From positions 219,322 through 283,321 of the forward strand of contig JBBHKE010000516.1 of NCBI GenBank assembly GCA_037447655.1: DNA of 64,000 nt. The letters run 5' to 3'. The notes under the pieces are model-generated. The model was not told the origin of the DNA. It was given only the letters and a program-made list of their open reading frames with translations, and did no database searches. The stretch is from Zygnema cylindricum (taxonomy: Eukaryota; Streptophyta; Zygnematophyceae; Zygnematales; Zygnemataceae). This document shows, piece after piece, positions 13,270-24,051 of the stretch. Numbering within the stretch: the first letter of the stretch is position 1; each line of letters starts with the position of its first letter. The position numbers were made by a program, and so were the translations under genes.

Positions 13270-13370
13270 TTTAGAGAGAGAGAGAGAGGGAGAGAGAAAG
13301 AGAGCAAGAGAGAGAGAGAATGAGAGAGAGAAAAAGCGTGAGAGAGAAAAAGAAGAGAGAGAAAGACGGT
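13270..13370 (-). promoter_or_regulatory. CT-rich 5' leader of the cysteine synthase copy
   Basis: Immediately upstream of the ATG at 13269 the sense strand is an almost pure CT/CTTT tract of about 100 bases. Such CT-rich 5' UTRs are common in plant genes. I see no convincing TATA box close by. Confidence 0.4.
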
Positions 13371-13870
13371 TTTTCTTGACTTTTCTTAACTGCTGGAAAA
13401 GTTAATAGTATTGCATGTACTGCTGCAAGATGATTGCCGAAGTGGTCCTGTAATTCATTTCAAGCTTGCAAACTTTCCCTCCCCGGTCTAATCACATGTA
13501 GCCGTTAAATCAATAAACTAGTTCTGTTAGGACTACAATTCTTTTCCTCTGTCAGTCAGCGAATCAAATACAAGATTCACAATGAAAAACTCTTGGACGA
13601 AATGTACCTGACTCGCTAAGTACAGATAAAAGGAAAAAAAATGATCCACGTGTCTGATTATTATTCTACGTTCAAAGTATCAGTTGTGTCCGAAATCGCA
13701 TAACGTAACGCTTGCACAGTTCCGGTAAGGAGACCGTCGAAGGAGTCGAGGAGTATCCTCCTCGCATGTGCTAACCGCCCCTAACGACAAGACAGGACCT
13801 CCTATTTGTGTTTAATAGCTACAGTAATTGACGCGATTGGTCACAATTTTACTTAACGACAAATTGAGAC
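13371..13870. other. Upstream flank of the minus-strand cysteine synthase copy
   Basis: About 500 bp between the CT-rich leader and a Harbinger-like element. No gene is visible. It would contain the promoter of the minus-strand gene, but no clear TATA or other element stands out. Confidence 0.35.
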
Positions 13871-13873
13871 TAA

Positions 13874-14633
13874 GGGTATGTTTCCATTAGACGAAAAGTG
13901 AGGTTTGCTACTGGACGCCGTACGTCTTCGTACAGCACCGTACATATCCGTACCATTAATATTTTTTTTGTAAGACGAAACATCGCTACTGGAAAGCTGT
14001 CGGGAAGCTCTAATGATGTAGGAGTGATTCCTGACCGTTGGATGTTTCACTATTGTAGATCTGCGAAGCAATCGGGCACATCATCTCGTGGGCCCCAACT
14101 CTCCTCGCGAGGAGAGTTGGGGCCCACGAGATGATTGCCATTGGTACACGTCAAAAAACAAATACATATCTACTTTGATCGAGGGATCACAGGCGTGCAC
14201 GTCGTACAGGCCATGTGCCGCCTGCCACGCTGAATGCATGTCAGGTTGAAAATATCCTCGCACGCTCCGTCTGACATTCAAGGTTTTGCCGCGACCTTCA
14301 AAGTTTGCCTCGTCTTTTTGCCATTCCGTTTCGAAATTTCGATTTCTATTTTCAAAATCAAAATCTGGCCGAAAACTTTATGTACAAATCATTAACTACC
14401 TCCGGTCGTACAAATATTTCGTACAGATATCCCCGGTCGTACAAATATTTCGTACAGATATCCCGTTTGTAATTTTTTTTAAGATTTTTAGAATCTGGAC
14501 TGTAACCTATGTGGCGCCAATCATAATTGAGGAATGCTTATTACTGGCCCGACATAATGGAGCGGACTTCCAGTAAACGCTGTCAGTAGACTTGTCCGTA
14601 CTTTTACTGGGACCGCCTAATGGAATGTTACCC
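13874..14633. mobile_element. Harbinger-like element with TAA TSD and a 56-bp perfect palindrome
   Basis: Left end GGGTATGTTTCCATTAG and right end CTAATGGAATGTTACCC are imperfect inverted repeats, flanked by TAA at 13871-13873 and 14634-14636. The element is 760 bp and has no transposase frame. It contains a perfect 56-bp palindrome at 14080-14135 centred on TCGCGA, and a direct repeat of a GGTCGTACAAATATTTCG unit at about 14403-14460. Confidence 0.65.
14080..14135. repeat. Perfect 56-bp palindrome
   Basis: The arms are 28 bases each with no spacer, centred between 14107 and 14108 at TCGCGA. Each arm contains GTGGGCCCCAACTCTCC or its complement. A perfect palindrome this long without a spacer is unusual and usually unstable in cloning hosts. 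Confidence 0.9.
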
Positions 14634-15855
14634 TAAGGGTGAAGTTCCATCAAGCGAAAAGTGGCGTTTTTTACAGACTAGTAAATCAATGCCCGTTACA
14701 CGGGCAAAGGTCATGTTGTGTGTGTTTAAGGTTGTATAGAGTTTTTGTACTCTATATGTTTAGGAACAACTTCGGGTGGGTTTTTTTATGAACTATACAA
14801 ATGTAAATCATATGTGGGAAAAACAACCATAGGGTGTTTTGATTTGCAACAAAAATATAGACAATTTTAAATCGAGAGAATGTCCCATGTAAGATGTCAT
14901 TCTGTGCAAACAAACATGATTTGAAGTTCATAATCATATTTAGTCTACTTCACAACAGGAATATCGTAGTTGAGATTTAATGGGTTTATTGATGAATGAG
15001 TGTCACCTTTGTAATAACATTCAATGGTGTGTGGCTCTAGCAATTTCAACTGACTAACTATACTAAACTAACCATTCTCCACCTATATCTATGTGTAACT
15101 GTCAGAAAATCAAATGTTTATTTTTAGCTACAGATCTCATGTTGGTGTGTTTTGTTACACAATATGTTTTTGAAATCACAAGACAAAATGAGCCCGTTCC
15201 ACGGGCAAGGTTCGTGTTTGTGTATTTATGCTTGTATAGAGTTTTTAGCCAGTGTAATGGTTTGAGCCCTTATTGTCCAATTCGTGCGGATTTTGATTTT
15301 TTTTCCGATTTTAACGTTGTATTCGCGACTTTCATACTTTTATTAAAATCCGTTTAGTTTTCGCTGTACGAACATATTCGAAAATGTACGGAGTGCGTAA
15401 TCATAGAAAATCCTTAAAAAATCTAAAAATGTACTGAAAGTTAATAGAAATGTACAGTTATATACGAAAATTGTATCATACCAAGCCTAATGGTACAACA
15501 TTTTTTTTGGCAGTCGTACTCAAATATAAAGGAATGCACAACAATGTACCTTAGAAACCCTAAAATCCCCCCTTTAATTACCCTAATATATACGAAAATG
15601 TACGACCATTGTACGTAACTGCACGAAAAGTGTAGCGCAGCAGTATTGAAATATACGAGAATGTACGGAAATGTACCCTACAAAACCTAAAATATATAAC
15701 CCTTAAAGGTACAAAAACTACGGACGATGTACTTACATGTATGAAAAGTGTGGGGCAGTTATACTCAAACATACGGAATGCAAAGAAATGTACTATAAAG
15801 CCCGAAAAATCCATTAAATAACCCTTAAAGGTGCAAAATGTAGGGACATTGTCAG

Positions 15856-16000
15856 TAATGTTGGGTATCAAGGGCCTGTTGCCGATATTCGGTATATATC
15901 GAATTTCTGGTACGCGAGATTCGATATATCGAGAAGCAAAATATCGCGATATTTTTGCGATATATACAATTTGTTTTTCCTCTAATTTTTTTTCAACCCC

Positions 16001-16036
<36 letters not shown>

Positions 16037-16276
16037 TCTCGTGGCGCACGCTCAGTGGGGGGAGGGGAGGGGGGAAGATTTTCCATACGATTTTTCGTAC
16101 AAAATTCCGTACTATTTTTCGTACTATATCTGTACGAATAACCACTTTTTACCCAAATACATCGCGATAATTTATGTTGGTCTCGGTACGATATATCGCA
16201 GACCTTGACCGGTCCATATTCGATATATCGAATATTGAAATTATCGTGATATGATTTCACGCGATACCCAACACTA
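15856..16276. mobile_element. hAT-like MITE, TATCG-rich family, 421 bp
   Basis: Ends TAATGTTGGGTATC and GATACCCAACACTA are near-perfect inverted repeats. The flanks ATTGTCAG (15848-15855) and ATTGTCAA (16277-16284) form a 7/8 target duplication. The interior is dense in CGATATATCG-type palindromic motifs near both ends and has a run of 32 C bases at about 16002-16033. It is non-autonomous. Confidence 0.75.
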
Positions 16277-17459
16277 ATTGTCAAGAAATGTACAAAAATG
16301 TACTGCTACATTGGCAGGTACGCATTCTATAACATTTTTTTCATCGTTAAATGTGTATCGTGCGTAGTATTCGCTCGTTTGTTTCGTGCGTATTATGCGC
16401 ACAGGACATCTATGGTCAATCTACACGCTATGCGCCACTTTTGGCAGACTGCGCTTACTTTTAACGACGCTTTTTTAGGGGCCGGTACGGCTGGTAGTCA
16501 ATACTGGGGACTGTTGGCAACTTTAGATTGTGTGAGCCGTACGGCAGTCTGTATTGCGACGCATTTAATAATTAGAGTAATGAACGCTAATTTATGTGAT
16601 AGAGCTTTTTCAACTATGTAGTTTACACTAATTTATTTAAGTATTCTATATAGGGTTATGTCGGCGATAATTATTTGCGCGATAATTACGAACACTGAAT
16701 TATGTGGACGGACAAAAATTGCCTGTCCGTATATTTTGACGTTAGTATTATTTGTCGCGCTGAATGTTAGTTATGTCGGACCACCGTTGAAGGTTATATG
16801 TAAAATAAACGCAGTTACATAATCAACTATCAACCGTTATGACTGAATGAATTACGGTTGTAGTTCGAATGTAAACAGCAACGCTACATTGTGCCAGCGG
16901 TACGGCGGTCCGTACCGCGACCCATGGCAACGCTACACCGCGAATCAATATTAGTGTCAAAGTCACTAATTTGGGTTCTTAAAATTTTGATTTTTTTCCT
17001 CAAATAGGATTAGATGATTTTAATTTTTTTTTGACTTTAATTAAGGTACCGTACGAAATAGGGTAAAGAACGAAAATATAATAAGATCTGAATAGTGTGG
17101 TGCACAGTCGATGTTAGATCGTACATAAATGTACCTCTCTAAGTGAAAATTTTACAAAAAATGAATTTAATTAGACGCTCACGCATAAGAATGTGCGCTA
17201 AAAAAACGGGATTAAAACGGGATTATTCTGACACGTAAATTAGTCTGACCTGTACGGATATTTAACTTTCAAGACGGCGTACAATTCCTAATATTTTGTA
17301 CAGATACATATAATAATGTATATACGGCGAATATTCCATTTTTAATGTTCGTAAATTAGCATTAAGCCGAAATTAGAATACATCTTTTAAAACAAAAAAA
17401 ATATATTTATTAGCATCAATTACGGTAAATTTTCTTCAGCGCTATTTAAACTTTGACAC

Positions 17460-17945
17460 AACGATTCGCGGTGTACATTGTGCCAGTCCTACGGCGGTCT
17501 GTACTGCGACACACGACAACGCTAGCAGTACGGCGGTCTGTACACCGACGGTTGTCAGCGTAACATTACGCCAGCCGTACGACGGTCTGTACACTGACGG
17601 TTGGCAGCGTAACATTGTGCCATTCGTACAGCGGTTTGTACACCGACGGTTGGCAGCGTAACATTACGCTAATCTTACGGTTGTTTGTACACCGAAGGTT
17701 GGCAGCGTATAATTACGCCAAGCGTACGGCTAACTGTATACCGACGGTTGGCAGCGTAACATTACGCCATTCGTACCGCGGTCTGTACACCGACGGTTGG
17801 CAGCGTAACATTACGCCAACCGTATTGCGGTCTGTACACCGGCGGGCGGCAGCATAGAATTCCGCCAGCTGTACAACGGTCTGTAACGCGACGGGCGGCA
17901 GCGCTTCATTGTGCCCGCGGTACAGCCGTCCGTACTGCGTGTGAC
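17460..17945 (+). repeat. Tandem repeat of a ~60-bp unit
   Basis: About eight copies of a unit containing CACCGACGGTTGGCAGCG and CGGTCTGTA occur with 5-20 percent divergence. The period is not a stable multiple of three and the frame crossing it (17615-17857) is a by-product. It looks like a local minisatellite inside the transposon nest. Confidence 0.8.
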
Positions 17946-18074
17946 CGAAAAAATCCAAGACAGACACATCGCCTATATAAAAAATTCCGGAGGGGTGAAC
18001 AACGTTCTTTTATTTATATACTGATATCCGCGACTCTCCGTACTAAACCGTACTGCCTATTTTGTTTTTATACA

Positions 18075-18262
18075 AAAAACAACATTACAGAGAATCTTGC
18101 TGATACTCTCCGAAAGTCTTGGAGGTAATACTAGCCGTCAGATGTTCACTTCAATTTTCTCGGTTGAGTGTAAAAACAACATTACAGAGAATCTTGCCGA
18201 TACTCTCCGAAGGTCTTGGAGGTAATACTAGCCGTCGGATGTTCACTTCAATTTTCTCTGTT
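18075..18262 (+). repeat. Two-copy tandem duplication, ~100-bp unit
   Basis: A segment beginning ACAACATTACAGAGAATCTT and containing GGTAATACTAGCCGTC is present twice in a row with only a few substitutions. It is non-coding. Confidence 0.85.
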
Positions 18263-18561
18263 ACACTCAACCCACCTCGAGGAGGTGGGTTGGCATATAC
18301 ACAAAAAAAATATTTGTGACACGGTGGACAATGAAGCTACGTGTCATGATGGAAAACCAACGAAAAATCATAAGATTTGCACATGACACGCGGTTTCCAA
18401 AATACAACCGAAAATAAAAATGAAATTTCGTAACATTCCCTCGTCACGCTATTTTCTGTAACTTTTGTTCGTCACACTATTTCTCTCAAAGGACTTTCGT
18501 TATGTTCAAAAACTGAAACCCTAAAAAATGAGCTGGCGTACAGACTGGCGTCTGCAAAATG

Positions 18562-19455
18562 TAGTGTTGTGTATCGGTAAAAAACTTATCGCGATAACAA
18601 CGATACCGATAGTTATCGGTTATCGAACAGTCAGAGATTCCGATATATCGGTCTAGGACCAACAAATTCCATATCGGCGATAACTTAAAAATATATATAG
18701 TATGCATACAATAGTACTTTATAACATACTGTATTATTTTATTTATTTTATATAGCGTGGCATGCCACGCATAAAAATCTGTTCCGTTACCGCTTAACTG
18801 CAATTTATCACGGATAGCGCAGCATATAAACTTCGGCCGGTTAGCTGAACAAAACTTTTACGGCGACGTACGTAATTTTACTAAAAAACTGGTGAACATG
18901 GAACTGGAAAAGGACGGCGGACACAAAAGTACAACGGACGCAAAATAACATTCTGCGCGCCGCCGGAATCGAACGGACGACTTGAAATGAGAAAACACGA
19001 GCGGACGGGCCAGCGTGAGCGCCAGCATCCCGGAATGGCTCTTTTGGCAGCTTATGCCAAAAAAGTCGACAAATTGACACGTGGCATGTCCCAGTGGATC
19101 TCAGGAATAAAAGGACAAAGCCATGGCGTCGGATGTGAAAGGTACATCATTTTTATTTGATCCGTATCAAAACCGTACAGATCTCATGGCGGCTACTGTA
19201 CTTTTTGTGCTTGTACACGTCTGGGGAATAAGACATACAGTTGAGTGTACATGCCGTACAATTATCTGTACGGTCCGTACAGTTATCGCCGATAGTTATC
19301 GTTATCGGCATTATCGCCGATAAGTACCCGATATTATCGGCTACTTATCGACGATAAGACCGATGTCGATATATCGTACTTATATATCGATTATCAGATA
19401 CCCGAAAAAAGGCCCATATCGGTTATCGGCAAATCCTTACCGATACACAACACTA
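18562..19455. mobile_element. hAT-like MITE, TATCG-rich family, 894 bp
   Basis: Ends TAGTGTTGTGTATCGG and CCGATACACAACACTA are perfect inverted repeats. The flanks GCAAAATG (18554-18561) and GCGAAATG (19456-19463) are a 7/8 direct repeat. Subterminal regions are packed with TATCGGCGATAA-type motifs. The left part matches the right end of the element at 44221-46660 in reverse, so the two lie in opposite orientations. No transposase frame is seen. Confidence 0.85.
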
Positions 19456-20495
19456 GCGAAATGTATAAAAGTTTTGTCGTATGATTACTTCGTACGCAGG
19501 TACATGGTGCGCAAGTCAAGATTTGAAGTTAAGATTTTCGGTGCTAAAAATCTGAAAGATATTCAATACCGGATCGTAGCTTGGGTGGCGCCAGTCAATT
19601 TAGAACACGTGGCTTACAGACTCTACGTGATGGAACATCGACACAAGGTGACCTTCCATCAGGCATTCCCAGTAATCTTACGAACACGAACACGTTTACT
19701 GGCAGTAATATTTGTAACACCCTTCCATCAGGTCGTGCAAGTGAATGAGGTGTTAGATTGCGATTGGTACCACGTAGGATCCTGTTGAGCATCATCATTT
19801 CCAAAAGGAAAAAATCGTAGCTGCATATGTGTACCCGCAGCTGCATATGTGTACGCGCAGACGCCGATTAAAATATCTAATAGCACACGCTAATGTACAA
19901 TCTGAACGTTCTTAGGGTTGTTGTTGTACCAACGGCCACGAAAACTGTTGCAAAATTAAAGTTTGTACAAATGTCCAAGAATTTACCATTTGTACGTGAA
20001 TGTATTATCGCTGTATCGCACATTTATGAAGGTGGCGTGATGTCCTACAACCAAGTTTTTTTTGTCGTCGAACAGACTGGCTTTGATGTCACAGGGTACA
20101 CTCCATTTGCCACATGTAAGTTTATTGCTTCACGTCTGTCGTGGATCGACTCTGACTTTACAAGTGGACCAAAACACGCGTCCAGTAATCACAAACTCTC
20201 TCCTCCCAAGGACAGTCGGAGGAGACTAACTACGTACTGGAAACAAGAAGCGTTTGCGTCGAAAATTGAAAATCTGACGGTGGTATTTTTCTCCAAGAAG
20301 TCTGGATAATTTCAACGAATTTTTAGTAAACATCTTTTGTAAAAAATAATAAAAAATCAGTGCGGCCTACTACGGAAAGGTACGTTCTCCATTTAACAAC
20401 CCCACTTTTCGCCTGATGGAAGGTTACCCTCAATCAACCCGATCTGTAGAGTTTGCCGTACGATTACAGAAACGTATGATGGAACTTCACCCTAA

Positions 20496-20997
20496 CATTT
20501 ACTATGCTAACAAAAGGCTTAGGGTGGTTTTCTATAAAAAGCAGAGGTTTAAACTTTAAAGTGTAAACTAATCGCATCCTCGAATACGAATGCTCCGTTC
20601 ACGGTGTACTGTTAACATGGATAATGCGCTACTGAACCTTTGCCCAGACTAAAGTACATTCTACACTCTACAATCTAGGACTCTAGGTACAGCACGTATC
20701 AGACGAAATCAGTACCACAGTGTACGCGAGGACACTTTTGCGAAATTTGTACTTTGTTGTCTCGCCTGGTCTTACAGAAGTCAAACCATTCATGGCTCAA
20801 CAATATGTACGGTTTAAGGTGGCAAAATGATACAGACTCGATCCTTAACCGTCCAGATCCTACCATAATCGCCTGATCGGATAATGTTCCGTATTTGCTG
20901 AGCTATCGACGCCTACACATGTCATTTTCTCTGTTGAGTCGTACGACTGAATTATGTTTAAATGTACGAATAGGCTACGTGTCAAGCTCTTAATGGA
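20496..20997. other. Gene-free flank between transposon clusters
   Basis: About 500 bp with no open frame of note and no terminal repeats that I can pair. It ends at the TTA preceding the next Harbinger-like element. Confidence 0.35.
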
Positions 20998-21000
20998 TTA

Positions 21001-21912
21001 GGGTACGTCCCCATGTAATCAGTACTTTGATAAAGTATTTTGGACTGTAGTAAGATTCTTTGTACTACTTTGAAGAGCGTCCCAATATGCGAAAAATGAA
21101 ATCGGAACTTTGACATGTGACGGTTGTAGACGTAGGTACAGTTTTGTGAAGGATGAAGACGACTACAAAACTTTCGACAATCGCTGACGCCAACAAAAAC
21201 ATCGACTGTTGTAGACGTTTAGATTTTTGTAATTTTGTGATATTGTTTTGTGACGCCATGCTCTCTTGTGACAACGTCGACGTCACAAATTCAAGAACTT
21301 TCTGCCATGGCTATCCGATTTCGTTTTTTCAAATTTTCTCAATTGACTTGGCATAAAAATATGCATAAAGGTAGTCAAAAGAATTATTTTTCAAATATCT
21401 TTCATTTCATACCACTATTGTCGTACCTCATTCTAAAAGGTGTGAGACAATAGCAATAGTGTGAGGCGCAAAATTCTGCAAAGGAGCCATGAATGAAAGT
21501 GGAGGTCCGAGACCCCTGCATATTTTTTTCCGTACAAGATCGTCTTTTCTGTACATGCACGTGACGGGCAAGAAAAAAAAATAGCGAGTGCCCTTCCTGT
21601 CCTAAAATTTTCTTTCTCGTTTTGCGTGTGCGTGGACTGTTTTTCATTCGTTGTTTGGGTGGTACTTTCCCTGAAATCCAATCGCGAGGCGATTTTTGAT
21701 GAAGTTTTATGACACGCTGGATTCTCTTGCCCGGGGGTCGAAAAAAGGAAAACGCCAAAATTCGTTGACATGACGACAAACATGAAGTACATTCATAGTA
21801 TCTAATTGACGTTTGCTGTACTTTTAAAGAATTTATTTTTTTGTACGGCTAAAGATTTTATCGTACGAAACTGCGTTTTGGGTGAAAACGACAGATTAAA
21901 GTCGACGTACGC
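21001..21912. mobile_element. Harbinger-like element, first of a tandem pair
   Basis: It starts GGGTACGTCCCCATGTAA after TTA (20998-21000) and ends before the TTA at 21913. Its whole length is closely similar to the next element, including the block with GTTTTGGGTGAAAACGACAG near the right end. The right terminus is degenerate, so that boundary rests on similarity to its neighbour. No transposase. Confidence 0.55.
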
Positions 21913-21915
21913 TTA

Positions 21916-23709
21916 GGGTATGTCCCCATGTAAGCGATAATTTGAAAAAGTTTTTTGGAGTGTAGTGAAGTGTTCTGTACTACTTTGAAAAGAGTCCCTA
22001 TGTGCGAAAATGAAATCGGAACTTTGAAATGTGACGGTTGTAGACGTAGGTACAACTTTGTGACGATTGATGACGACTACGAAACTTCCGACAATCGGTG
22101 ACGCCAACAAAAACAGCGACGGTTGTAGATGTCTAGATTTTTGTAATGTCACAAAATTCAAGAACTTTCTGCCATGGCTATCCGATTTCGTTTTTCCAAC
22201 TTTTCTCAATCGACTTGCCATAAAAATATACATAAAGGTTTCAAAAGAATGATTTTTCAAATATCTTTCATTTAATACCAGTATTGTCGTGCCTCATTCT
22301 AAAAAGTGAGAGATAAAAGCGACTTGCCATAAAAATATATATAAAGGTTGTCAAATGAATTATTTTTTAAATATCTTTCATTTATTACCAGTAATGTCGT
22401 GCCTCATTCTAAAAAGTGAGAGATAAAAGCGATAGTGTGAGAGGGAGAGGGGAGAAGCGACGACGGCGCAGAATTCTGCAAAGGACCCCATGAATGAAAG
22501 TTGAGGTCCGGAGACCCCTGCAGATTTTTTTCCGTACATGCTCGTCTTTTCCGTACATGCACGTGACGGGCAGGGAGAAAAATAGCGAGTGCTCTCCCTC
22601 GTCCTAAAATTTTATCACTCGTGTAGCGCGTGCGTAGACCGTTTTTCATTCGTTGTTTGGGCGGTACTTTCCTTGAAATCAGGTCGCGAGGTGATTTTTG
22701 ATGAAGTTTTTTGACAGGCTGTATTCTCTTGCCCGGGGGTCGAAAAAAGGAAAACGCCAAAATTCGTTAAATTGACGACAAATATGAAGTACATTCAAAG
22801 TATCGACTTATACGTTTGCTGTACTTTAAAGAATTGATTTTTTTGTACGGCTAAGGGTGCGTCTCTGTGTGCTTAAGTAAGGGTTTTTTTCTGTCGTTTT
22901 ACTGTAAAACTTAGAGCCGTACCGCGTAAGTTTCAACCGTACAATAAAATAGAAAAAAAGAGAAGTACATTTTGTGTCATCATCGAATTTAAAATGTACT
23001 ACATGTTGTCGTCTTGTGTTTTTCGACCTATTTCGACGACAAAAAACGTCATCTTCAACCTTATCTTTAAAGTACAGGGCCGATGTGTTTTAAAATTACG
23101 GATTTTCTATAAACAAATAGTAACACGTATTCGCACGTGTAATGTTTTGTTCAAAAACTTCAAACGAATTCAAGCGACGTGGAAGTGTACACGATTCGCT
23201 ATGTTTTGTCCGTTTTTGTCTAATACGACAAAGAGAAGTACACAGTTTGTTTTGTTTTGTCCGTTTCCATCCGGTACGGATTTTTTTTTTGCAGGGGTCT
23301 CAAGGTTCCGATGCCATTTCACGTCGAGCTGACAATAGACGCAAAGTCAAAACGCATCTTCTTCAACCGTGAAACGGCACAGGCTGGAGGGCGGTAGGTC
23401 TACAATGTCACGAAAAGTCACGTGACGTCACAAGCAGTTACGAAAAATAACGTGCGTCATCACAGATTGTAGACGTTGACAGCCGTCACGAGCATTGTCG
23501 ACGTATACAATCGTCACGCCCTAAGTGACAATTTCGTTTGGTACACATAGGGACACCCGAAATCCGGGTCCGCCGGATCTGCGCTAAAAAACAAAAAAAA
23601 ATCTCTAATTTTGAAGTACATAGAGACGCACCCTAAAGTTTTTATTGTACGAAACTGCGTTTTGGGTGAAAACGACAGGATAAAGTCGATACTTTAATAC
23701 ATGGAGACG
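21916..23709. mobile_element. Harbinger-like element interrupted by a nested copy
   Basis: It starts GGGTATGTCCCCATGTAA after TTA (21913-21915). It matches the 21001-21912 element but is split by an insertion at 22855-23633. After the insertion the shared sequence resumes and runs to CATGGAGACGC followed by TTA at 23710. An internal tandem duplication around 22250-22420 repeats CTCATTCTAAAAAGTGAGAG. Confidence 0.6.
22855..23633. mobile_element. Nested Harbinger-like insertion, TSD TAA
   Basis: The termini GGGTGCGTCTCTGTGT and the inverse of GGGTGCGTCTCTATGT flank 779 bp, with TAA on each side (22852-22854, 23634-23636). The uninterrupted site is visible in the sister element at about 21846-21870, where GTACGGCTAAAG is continuous. 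This confirms both the boundaries and the 3-bp duplication. Confidence 0.8.
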
Positions 23710-23712
23710 CTT

Positions 23713-24051
23713 AATTATCACTACGGACTGTATTGAGTCTCGTGAAGTTCATTAAAAGTACACTTAAAATTTCAGAAAGTGCAGTTTTTTGTGTTCTTAT
23801 TAGAACATCTGTAGATTTGCTATTTAGTACGGCGTCCGTTTTTTTTGGCTCAAAATATCCCATACCCACAATATGACACACAAGATTAAAGATTCCATTT
23901 TCCCAACTCTCTCCTAAGTCCAGTAATTTGTCTGATATCCTCTCCTGTTCCCCTTTGGTTCTTCCTTTTACTTTCTGTTAGTTCTGCTTGCTGTTTTCCT
24001 TTGCAAATTGCAACTAGCACTTGAATACCTTTCTCTCTCTCGTTTACTGCC
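23713..24051 (+). promoter_or_regulatory. Upstream region of the plastid-type cysteine synthase
   Basis: About 340 bp between the transposon stack and the ATG. No clear TATA box is visible. The last 110 bases are pyrimidine-rich (CTCTCTCC, CTTTCTCTCTCTCG), and the ATG sits in the strong context GCCATGGCT. Confidence 0.35.

Larger units (their letters stand above)
14637..20492. mobile_element. Composite nest of TIR elements (about 5.9 kb)
   Basis: The left end GGGTGAAGTTCCATC is preceded by TAA, and a matching right end GATGGAACTTCACCC is followed by TAA (20493-20495). A second candidate right end at 20403-20429, matching the first 28 bases of the left end even better, is followed by TCA. Inside lie two hAT-like MITEs (15856-16276, 18562-19455), a 60-bp satellite (17460-17945), a tandem duplication (18075-18262) and sequence shared with 58640-58830. 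Frames at 16298-16621 and 19893-20309 (138 codons) have no motif I recognise. I cannot tell whether either is transposase-derived. Confidence 0.5.

Noticed and set aside
17615-17967. 80-codon frames over the 60-bp repeat
   Set aside because: Repeat-driven open frame without start context or conserved motif.
19893-20309. 138-codon frame as a transposase of the nested element
   Set aside because: No DDE/D spacing or other transposase motif could be identified by eye; a profile search would be needed.
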